Below, one piece after another: positions 51,515 through 60,700 of a DNA stretch of 64,000 nucleotides. The notes beneath the pieces were generated by a model. The model had not been told where the DNA came from. It did not search any database and worked only from the letters and a program-made list of their open reading frames with translations. The position numbers were made by a program, and so were the translations under genes. Source of the stretch: Adhaeribacter soli (GTDB lineage: Bacteria; Bacteroidota; Bacteroidia; Cytophagales; Hymenobacteraceae); contig NZ_VTWT01000005.1 of assembly GCF_008727925.1 (NCBI RefSeq), positions 62,001 through 126,000 on the forward strand, read 5' to 3'. The number at the start of each line of letters is the position of its first letter. Position 1 is the first letter of the stretch.

Positions 51515-51760
51515 TTAGCTCAGAACGGCCTCGGCCAGCACTACAATTTTGTTGTCTAAAACTTCTACCACGCCGCCATCGATGTTGAAGAACTGCGTAC
51601 CAGAAGCGGAAGTAACCCGTACCGGACCAAAATCCAGCGTACTGATAAGCGGGGCGTGGTTGTTTAGAACCTCAAACGCACCGTTGACTCCCGGGAAAAC
51701 CGCGCTTGTTACTTCGCCTTCAAAAACCTTTTTATCCGGAGTGATTATTTCTAAATGCAT
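51515..51760 (-). CDS. atpC: ATP synthase epsilon subunit
   Basis: 81 residues, only the N-terminal beta-sandwich of epsilon (MHLEIITPDKKVFEGEVTSA, LNNHAPLISTLDFGPVRV). The C-terminal helical hairpin that inhibits ATP hydrolysis in E. coli is missing, which is normal for this phylum. It joins the gamma subunit to the c-ring in F1Fo. It follows atpD by 97 nt. Confidence 0.95.
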   Translation of the reverse strand: MHLEIITPDKKVFEGEVTSAVFPGVNGAFEVLNNHAPLISTLDFGPVRVTSASGTQFFNIDGGVVEVLDNKIVVLAEAVLS

Positions 51761-51768
51761 TTTTTATG

Positions 51769-51856
51769 AGTTATGAGTTTAAAGTTATGAGTTAAGAGTT
51801 AAAGCTATTCAGAAGGAACAACTCATAACTCTTAACTTTTAACTCTTAACTAATTT
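51769..51856. repeat. Degenerate heptad inverted repeat between atpD and atpC
   Basis: Units like GAGTTATGAGTTTAAAG at 51769-51808 are mirrored by CTCATAACTCTTAAC-type units at 51823-51856, so the whole 97 nt gap inside the atpDC operon can fold into one long hairpin. Confidence 0.7.
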
Positions 51857-51857
51857 A

Positions 51858-53369
<1,512 letters not shown>

Positions 53370-53413
53370 TTATATTAATATAATATACGTAAGAACAGTA
53401 TTCTTTCAGGCCG

Positions 53414-53444
53414 CAAAACTAATGCATAATTCCCGAATTTCAAA
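53414..53444 (-). promoter_or_regulatory. Promoter of atpDC
   Basis: On the minus strand TTTG (53444-53441), 19 nt, TAGTTTTG (53421-53414): a full match to the Bacteroidota consensus. The -7 box is 50 nt upstream of the atpD ATG. The rest of the 390 nt divergent gap is AT-rich and empty except for this and the promoter at 53698. Confidence 0.65.
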
Positions 53445-53697
53445 TGGCTTGTCTGAAAAGTTTTAAAACTGTAATAATTAAAGCAGCGTATTGGAGCCCC
53501 TGTTTCCCCGGAATTTGCGCCATCTTTTATAATACATTAAAAAAAATGTATGTAAAGTGTATTATTGAAAGAATTTTAATGCTGTCGCCTACTACTTTAT
53601 AGCTTAAACGCACTCCTTATTATAGTTTAAAGTAACTATATCCCCATTTTAACCCGCAGGTATTTACAGATATAAATATAAATGATCTGCCCCACTA

Positions 53698-53728
53698 TTG
53701 CATTCTACATTTAATTTCAGTAATGTTG
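53698..53728 (+). promoter_or_regulatory. Promoter of the first giant T9SS gene
   Basis: TTG (53698-53700), 20 nt, TAATGTTG (53721-53728). The same layout and much of the spacer (GCATTCTACATTTAATTTCA) recur before the second gene at 57680, so the promoter was duplicated with the gene. Confidence 0.55.
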
Positions 53729-53753
53729 AATCATTAACATTCACTGAACTACT

Positions 53754-56700
53754 ATGAAAAAACTTTACTTACTCCTGTGGCTGGTGGCATTCGCTTCTTT
53801 CAGCCAGGCCCAGAACCTCGTCACTATTCCTTCGGCCAACCCGACGGGCTCAACTGACAGGCGCCCGCTTGCCAGCTGGTGGGGTCACGAACGCAGCGCC
53901 ATGATCTACCAAAGCTCAGAGATCAATGCGAGCGGCTCTATTACTTCAGTTGGTTTTTACATTGAACAAAACCTGCTACCGGCCGGCACCATTATCCCGA
54001 TCAAGGTTTACATGAAAACCACAACTGCCAGTACGCTTTCTTCCTCAACGGTAGCTACTGAACAGGCCGGAGCAACCCTGTTGTTCGATGCCCCGGTTAC
54101 GATAGGCGGTCTGCCCGTTAATTCTTGGATTACCTTAAACCTTACCACACCTTTTGTTTACAACGGTACTGATAATCTCGAGATTATTACCGAAGCCAAT
54201 TATGGCGGAACCGGCGTTGGCACCAGCACCGATCTGTACTTCCGGCATACCCCGGCTGGCGGTGACCGTCTTCAGTATTGGAGCGCCGACCTGACACCGC
54301 CTACCGGCACCGGCACCATTTCTACCAGCCGCCCGAACGTTCAGTTAGGGTTTACCGCTTCCCAACCAAACGATGTAGCAATTACTGCTATTACCACGCC
54401 GGTTTCGGGTTGCGGTCACAGCGCCCAGGAAGAGATCTGCGTTACCATCGCTAATTTTGGGACAGCTTCCCAGAGCAATATTCCCGTTAGCTACACCCTG
54501 AACAACCTACCCGCAGTTACTGCAGTAGTTCCCGGTCCGCTTGCTTCCGGGGCCACCCTAAACTTCTGTTTCCCGGTAAAGGCCAACATGAGCACTACGG
54601 GCACTTACACCATTACGGCCCAAACGGCCCTGAGCGGTGATGCCAACACTGCCAACGATTCCAGATCCAAAACGGTTAATTCAATTCCGAGTATCGCAAC
54701 ATTCCCATACACCCAGGATTTTGAAGCAGGCCCAGGCGGTTGGACCACTGGCGGCAATAGCTCATCCTGGGCGCTCGGCACCCCGGCTAAACCCATTATC
54801 AACTCAGCGGGTTCAGGCACTAATTCCTGGATCACGAGCCTGACCGGAGATTACAATGATAATGAGCAATCGCATGTAGTAGGCCCTTGCTTTAACTTCA
54901 GCTCTCTGGTTCAGCCTCTCATCACCCTGAAGATCTGGTGGAACATGGAGAATAGCTGGGATAAAGCTGCCCTCCAGTCTTCCATCGACGGTGGGGCTAC
55001 CTGGCAGCATGTGGGCGCTTTCGGCGACCCTAATAACTGGTACAACAACAATAGTACTTCTGGCCCAGGCGTTGGCGGCGGCATCCAATTAGGCTGGAGC
55101 GGAAGAGCATCCACCAGCAATGGCTCCGGCGGCTGGGTAACTGCCAAGCACGCCTTAACCGGCCTGGGCGGGCAGTCTTCCGTAATGCTGCGCGTGGCTT
55201 TCGGCTCCGATGGTTCTGGTGTAGACGACGGCTTTGCTTTCGACGATGTGAGTATTTTTGAATCTCCGGCCAACGATGTTGGGGTGGTAGCCCTGACCGC
55301 TCCGGCGCTTTCCGGCTGCGGTTTCACCACTACCGAACAGGTTTGCATTACCATCACCAACTTTGGTTCGGTAGCCACTACTTCCTTCCCGGTTTCTTAC
55401 CAGATCGGCAACAACCCGGTTGTAACCGAAACGGTAAGCACCCCGATTGCTCCGGGCGCTAGCCTGAATTACTGCTTTACCACCCGCGCCAACTTGGCTG
55501 CCGGCGGTAACTATAACTTCACTTTCACTACCAACCTGGCAAACGATGGCGACCCAAGCAATAACACCTTGACCAAGGTAGTTGCCAACCCGCTCATCAA
55601 CGTGTTCCCACATACCCAGGATTTTGAAACTTCTACTGCAGGCGCACCGGGCACCTTGCCGGCCGGCTGGAGCATTACACCTGCTACCGGTTTCCGCTGG
55701 GAAGTAGAAGACGGCCCGACTTCCTCAACCGATACCGGCCCGAACGTAGACCATACAACCGGCGCAGCAGGCGGTAAATTTGTTTACACCGAAGCTTCTT
55801 CCGGCTCAACCGGAGACATTGCCGAACTGATTTCCCCATGCATCGACCTGACGGGTTTATCAACCCCTGGCTTTGAATTCTGGTACCACATGGCCGGCAT
55901 TGCCATGGGCTCGCTCGACGTAGATGTATCTACCAACAACGGCACAACTTGGACTACCCTGCACACATATACTGGAGCACAGCAGGCAAACGAGTCTGAC
56001 CCTTGGTTGAAGCGCACCATCAGCCTGGCAGGTTATACCGGCATGGTAAAGATCCGCTTCAAAGGAACCCGCGGCAACAGCTTTGAAGGTGACATGGCCA
56101 TTGACGACGTACGCTTCTACAACATTGGCGCAGTAGATCTAGGTATTACTTCCTTTACCCCATTAACCAAGATCTGCGGCTTTACCAACAACGAGCAGGT
56201 TCAGGTAATGATCGATAACCTGGGCGGCCTGAATGCCACCGGCTTTACCATGTCGTACACGGTAGACGGCGGCACTGCGGTAACAGAAACCTTTACCGGT
56301 ACGCTGGCCCCGAACTCTCCAACTACCTTCACCTTTGCCCAGGGCGCGAACCTTTCTGCCCCAGGCCCGCACACAATTGTGGTAACCATTACCGGCAACG
56401 GCGATCCGAATGCTACTAACAACACCATTACCTACACCATTACCAACGCTACTTTAACGGGTATGCCACCGGTGATCGACTTTGAAACCGCTACCACCGA
56501 CCTGTCGATCATGCGGGTAGTAAAAGGCACCAAAGGTAACGTTACCGAAGGAACTGGCGCCAGCTTTGGCACAACTTCTACCGAAGGTATGATCATGGAT
56601 GCAACTTCAGCTACCGGCTGGACCATTCCTGCCGGACCAACCAACCCATGGACCAATAACCTGGATAACTTTGCCGGCACTTACCTGTGCTTTAATCCGA

Positions 56701-57287
56701 CCAGCAACGGCCAGAACGACTCACTGTGGCTGTACTTTGATCTGAAGCAGCTCTACAAAGGAGCCAGTGCCAACACCAACTTCCGCGTAACCGTGAACGG
56801 TACCCCGGTTGGCGGCAACCAGACCACTCCGGCCAACACCTACCGTCCGCCGTTCTCCGGCACCGGCGGAACTACCAACTGGACCCCGATCAAGATCAGC
56901 CTGCTGCAGTATGCCAACCTGCCAAACATCCAGATCGGTTTCGAATCGAGCGTGTCTGAGCCGTATGCCAACGGCACCGGAACTGCTAACCTGATAGACA
57001 ACATCCGCATCCGCAGAGTGGCTGCCTCTCCAAGCGGAGTAAGCAAAGGGTTACTGGCTGGCCAAGTGAATGTTTATCCGAACCCATCGGCTGGTATCTT
57101 CCAGGTAAGCCTGCCGGAAGGCAAAGTTTACCAACTGGAAGTAACCGACCTGACCGGCAGAAGAATCCTGAGCAAAGAAACCAGGGATAACACAAGCCTT
57201 GATCTCAGCAAAGCTGCCAAAGGTATTTACCTGCTGAAAGTAACTACCCAGGGTGCTTCTACCATGAAGAAGATCATTGTGGAATAA
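53754..57287 (+). CDS. Giant modular T9SS surface protein A (CARDB/MAM-like/jelly-roll)
   Basis: 1177 residues, signal peptide ending SFSQAQ. Modules: N-terminal beta domain (to about 204); CARDB-like domains (about 205-310, 505-610, 791-895) recognisable by CGHSAQEEICVTIANFG and CFPVKANMSTTGTYTITAQT; a jelly-roll module (about 317-503) with QDFEAGPGGWTTGGNSSSWA; a MAM-like module (about 617-790) with CIDLTGLSTPGFEFWYHMAG and GDMAIDDVRFY; a beta domain from about 899 with MPPVIDFE; and a T9SS sorting domain from about 1100 (VNVYPNPSAG to KKIIVE). It is probably an adhesin or matrix protein. Its last 880 nt are nearly identical to those of the next gene. Confidence 0.85.
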   Translation: MKKLYLLLWLVAFASFSQAQNLVTIPSANPTGSTDRRPLASWWGHERSAMIYQSSEINASGSITSVGFYIEQNLLPAGTIIPIKVYMKTTTASTLSSSTVATEQAGATLLFDAPVTIGGLPVNSWITLNLTTPFVYNGTDNLEIITEANYGGTGVGTSTDLYFRHTPAGGDRLQYWSADLTPPTGTGTISTSRPNVQLGFTASQPNDVAITAITTPVSGCGHSAQEEICVTIANFGTASQSNIPVSYTLNNLPAVTAVVPGPLASGATLNFCFPVKANMSTTGTYTITAQTALSGDANTANDSRSKTVNSIPSIATFPYTQDFEAGPGGWTTGGNSSSWALGTPAKPIINSAGSGTNSWITSLTGDYNDNEQSHVVGPCFNFSSLVQPLITLKIWWNMENSWDKAALQSSIDGGATWQHVGAFGDPNNWYNNNSTSGPGVGGGIQLGWSGRASTSNGSGGWVTAKHALTGLGGQSSVMLRVAFGSDGSGVDDGFAFDDVSIFESPANDVGVVALTAPALSGCGFTTTEQVCITITNFGSVATTSFPVSYQIGNNPVVTETVSTPIAPGASLNYCFTTRANLAAGGNYNFTFTTNLANDGDPSNNTLTKVVANPLINVFPHTQDFETSTAGAPGTLPAGWSITPATGFRWEVEDGPTSSTDTGPNVDHTTGAAGGKFVYTEASSGSTGDIAELISPCIDLTGLSTPGFEFWYHMAGIAMGSLDVDVSTNNGTTWTTLHTYTGAQQANESDPWLKRTISLAGYTGMVKIRFKGTRGNSFEGDMAIDDVRFYNIGAVDLGITSFTPLTKICGFTNNEQVQVMIDNLGGLNATGFTMSYTVDGGTAVTETFTGTLAPNSPTTFTFAQGANLSAPGPHTIVVTITGNGDPNATNNTITYTITNATLTGMPPVIDFETATTDLSIMRVVKGTKGNVTEGTGASFGTTSTEGMIMDATSATGWTIPAGPTNPWTNNLDNFAGTYLCFNPTSNGQNDSLWLYFDLKQLYKGASANTNFRVTVNGTPVGGNQTTPANTYRPPFSGTGGTTNWTPIKISLLQYANLPNIQIGFESSVSEPYANGTGTANLIDNIRIRRVAASPSGVSKGLLAGQVNVYPNPSAGIFQVSLPEGKVYQLEVTDLTGRRILSKETRDNTSLDLSKAAKGIYLLKVTTQGASTMKKIIVE
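56411..57287 (+). repeat. 3' segment nearly identical to 62216-63092
   Basis: About 877 nt coding the last CARDB strand, the beta domain and the sorting domain are almost the same in both genes, with long stretches of no difference and a short changed patch near 57025-57045. Such DNA-level identity, against much weaker similarity further upstream, indicates recent duplication or gene conversion. Confidence 0.9.
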
Positions 57288-57324
57288 ACTCCCTGATACA
57301 GATAGTGAAACGCTATCTTTTAAA

Positions 57325-57363
57325 CAAAAAAAACTCCTGCTTTAAACGGCAGGAGTTTTTTTT
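57325..57363 (+). terminator. Terminator T after giant gene A
   Basis: ACTCCTGC-TTTAAACG-GCAGGAGT with A and T runs. The same terminator occurs at 63215-63250, behind gene B, which fits duplication of the whole unit. Confidence 0.92.
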
Positions 57364-57436
57364 ATTTAAAAGATAGTCAACACAAGAGGTGTCAAACCAG
57401 GACCTTAACCATTCTTTTCTCTTATCTCCACCTATA

Positions 57437-57517
57437 ACCATAAAAAGCTTTAACTTTTACTTTACTCCCCCTGCTACTGGCAGGTGGAGCAAGGCCGTAA
57501 ACAGGCCTGTGGCTCAC
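57437..57517 (+). pseudogene. Decayed 5' end of a gene like the one at 63609
   Basis: About 80 nt line up with the first 80 nt of the gene at 63609 (its start codon and signal peptide region): ACCATAAAAAG against ACCATGAAAAA, then TTACTTTACTCCCCCTGC against TTACCTTACTCTACCTGC and GGCAGGTGGAGCAAGG against GGTAGGCGGAGCTAGG. The start codon is changed to ATA, and small indels break the frame. Sequence upstream of it also resembles the leader of 63609. It is a truncated, dead copy left by the tandem duplication. The remainder of the 450 nt gap holds a terminator and a promoter. Confidence 0.6.
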
Positions 57518-57679
57518 AAGGCTACGCTTCTTAATTTTAGAATTTTTAATGGATTGTAATGCGGCTGGCTACAGCAATACTTTTCTTCACACACGGCATA
57601 TCACAGCCAACATTAACTACACTGTCTGTTTTACTCAGCCCTTACCGCTTGGCACAAATATAAAGGAACTGCCTCTCTG

Positions 57680-57710
57680 TTGCATTCTTCATTTAATTTC
57701 ATTAAAATTG
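57680..57710 (+). promoter_or_regulatory. Promoter of the second giant T9SS gene
   Basis: TTG (57680-57682), 20 nt, TAAAATTG (57703-57710), aligned with the promoter at 53698-53728; the spacer GCATTCTTCATTTAATTTCA differs from it at one or two positions. Confidence 0.55.
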
Positions 57711-57737
57711 GAGCGTTATCATTCAACAATTTTTTTT

Positions 57738-60700
57738 ATGAAAAAACTTTACCTACTACTTGGCGTGTTGGCAAGCAGCGGTTTGGCACAGGCTCAAACA
57801 ACCTGTGGCACTACAGTGTCTGTCTTCCCTCACATCCAGAACTTCGAGACAGCGACTGCTGGTTCACCTGGAGTGCTCCCGACCGGCTGGACCGGCAGCC
57901 CGACCACCGGCTACCGTTGGGAAGTTGAAGACGGCCCCGTAGGTTCCACCGGTACCGGGCCCAGTGCAGACCATACGACTGGCGCCGCAGGCGGCAAGTA
58001 TGTGTACGGCGAAACTTCTTCAGGCGCTACCGGAGCCATTGCTTACCTTACATCTCCCTGTATTGACCTTACTGGCCTGACAGCTCCGGGTATCCAGTTC
58101 TGGTACCATATGAATGGAGCAACTATTGGTTCTCTGGAACTGGAGATCACAACCAATGGCGGCAATACCTGGACCTTACTGCCGGGCTCCACAATTTCAG
58201 GTGCCCAACAGACAGCAGCTACAGACCCGTGGCTTCGCAAAACCGTTAGCCTGGCTGGGAACACAGGAACTGCCCAGGTGCGCTTCAAAATAACCCGCGG
58301 CTCCAGCTTTACCGGCGATATTGCCATCGATGATGTTAAATTCTTCAGCATCCCGGCAGTAGATGCGGAAATAACAGCTTTAACCTCACCTTCTACTTTT
58401 ACCGGATGCGGCTTTACGGCCACCGAAAACGTTACGGTTACCATTCAGAATAACGGCAATGCTGCTATTTCTTCCATTCCCGTACGCTACCAGATCGGCA
58501 CCAATGCCCCGGTAAACGAAACAGCTAATATTACGATTGCTCCCGGCGCAACCGGTACTTATACTTTTACCGCCAAAGCGAACCTGGCTGCCGGCGGTAC
58601 TTATAACTTAACTGCTACTGTTCTGTTACCCTCAGACGGCGACCAGAGCAACGACGCTAAAACCAGAACAATCGTAAATCCACTTGTTGCTACTTTTCCT
58701 AGCATCCAGGATTTTGCTACCGCAACAGCTGGCGCGCCGGGTGTAATGCCAAGTGGCTGGCTTGCCAGCCCTGCAACCGGTTTCCGCTGGGAAGTTGACA
58801 CGGACCAACCTGCTTCGGGTACGACTTCCGGCCCGGCTGCCGACCACACTACCGGCACCCCTGGAAACGGCAAGTATGCCTTTACGGAATCATCTTCCGG
58901 CGCTGCAGGCGCCATAGCATACCTGACTTCACCTTGCATTAACCTTACCGGCCTCACAACCCCGGGCATGGAGTTCTGGTACCATATGCATGGCGCCACC
59001 ACAGGTTCTATGGAAGTGGAGATCTCTACCGATGGCGGCACTACCTGGACCCTTGTTCCTGGTTCGGCTATTACAGGCCCGCAGCAAACTTCAGCTACAG
59101 CGCCATGGCAGAAAAAAGTTGTAAGTTTTACCGGTTTTACGGGAACGGTGCAGGTACGTTTTAAAGGTACCCGCGGCAGCGGCACTTCCGGCGATATGGC
59201 AATCGATGATGTTAAGTTCTTCAACATTCCGGCAATTGACGCCGAGTTAGCTGCCATTACGTCACCGGCTGTTTCGGGCTGCGGCTTTACTGCTAATGAG
59301 AACGTAACAATTACTATTAAGAACAACGGCACGACAGCCCTTACTGCTGTCCCGGTGCGCTATCAGATCGGTACTACTACCGTAAATGAAACTGCTTCGG
59401 TAAATATTGCTCCCGGCGCTACTGGTACCTACACCTTTACTGCTAAAGTAAATCTGGTCACTCCTGGCACTTACACGTTAACAACAACTGTGTTACAGCC
59501 ATCCGACGGAGATCCAAGCAACGATGTTCAAACCAGAACCATAAATGTTATTCCGAACATATCTGCTTTCCCTTATTTCCAGAACTTTGAAAGCGGCGCA
59601 GGCGGTTGGATAAGCGGTGGAACCAATTCTTCCTGGGCGCTGGGCACACCTGCCAAACCCATAATCAACACGGCAGGATCCGGCACGAGTTCCTGGATCA
59701 CAAGCCTGACAGGTGGCTACAATGATAATGAGGACTCTTATGTGGTAGGGCCTTGTTTTAACTTCAGCACAATATCCCAGCCTATCATTACGATGAAGAT
59801 CTGGTGGAACCTGGAGAACAACTGGGATAAAGCTGCCCTGCAGTCTTCCATTGACGGCGGCGCCACCTGGCAACATGTAGGTGCTTTCGGCGACCCGAAC
59901 AACTGGTACAACAACAACAGCACTTCCGGCCCAGGTGTTGGCGGCGGAATAAAATTAGGCTGGAGCGGAAGAGCATCCACTAGCAATGGTTCCGGTGGCT
60001 GGGTAACAGCCAAACATGCCTTAACCGGCCTGGGTGGCCAGTCTTCGGTAATGTTGCGCATTGCGTTAGGCTCCGATGGCTCCAATGTTGATGATGGCTT
60101 TGCTTTCGATGATATTACGATCATGCAAACTCCCGCCAATGATGTTGGTCTGACGGCTTTCACGGCCCCTGTTTTAAGCGGCTGCAGCTATTCGGCTACC
60201 GAGCAGATCTGTATCCCTATTACCAACCATGGTTCTGCGGCTACTCCTTCTTTCCAGGTAAGTTACCAGATCGGTTCCAATCCTGCTGTAACAGAAACAG
60301 TAACTACCCCGATTGCTCCGGGCGCGACCTTAAATTACTGCTTTACTACTAGTGCAAACCTGAGCGCAGGCGGCACTTACAACTTCACGTTCACTACTAC
60401 TTTAACCGGTGATGCTGATCCAAGCAATAATACAATTACCAAAACGGTCGTAAACCCGGTGATATCCACCCTCCCGCACCAGGAGACCTTTGCATCGGCA
60501 ACTGCCGGCGCTCCGGGCGTGTTGCCTTTGGGTTGGACAGCCAGCCCGACAACCGGCTTCCGCTGGGAAATTGACACAGATCAGCCTGCTTCCGGTACCG
60601 GCTCCGGCCCTGCCGCCGACCATACCACCGGCACTCCCGGCGCCGGCAAATATGCGTTCACAGAATCTACCTCAGGTAGCGCTGGCAGCTTTGCTTATCT

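Noticed and set aside
54911-55378. Long minus-strand open frames opposite the giant T9SS genes (also 59738-60163 and 58601-59332)
   Set aside because: They repeat wherever the same coding module repeats on the plus strand, have no signal peptide or motif, and reflect the codon composition of the module.
57549-57737. In-frame N-terminal extension of giant protein B
   Set aside because: It covers the promoter duplicated from gene A and has no signal peptide; the ATG at 57738 starts a proper one.
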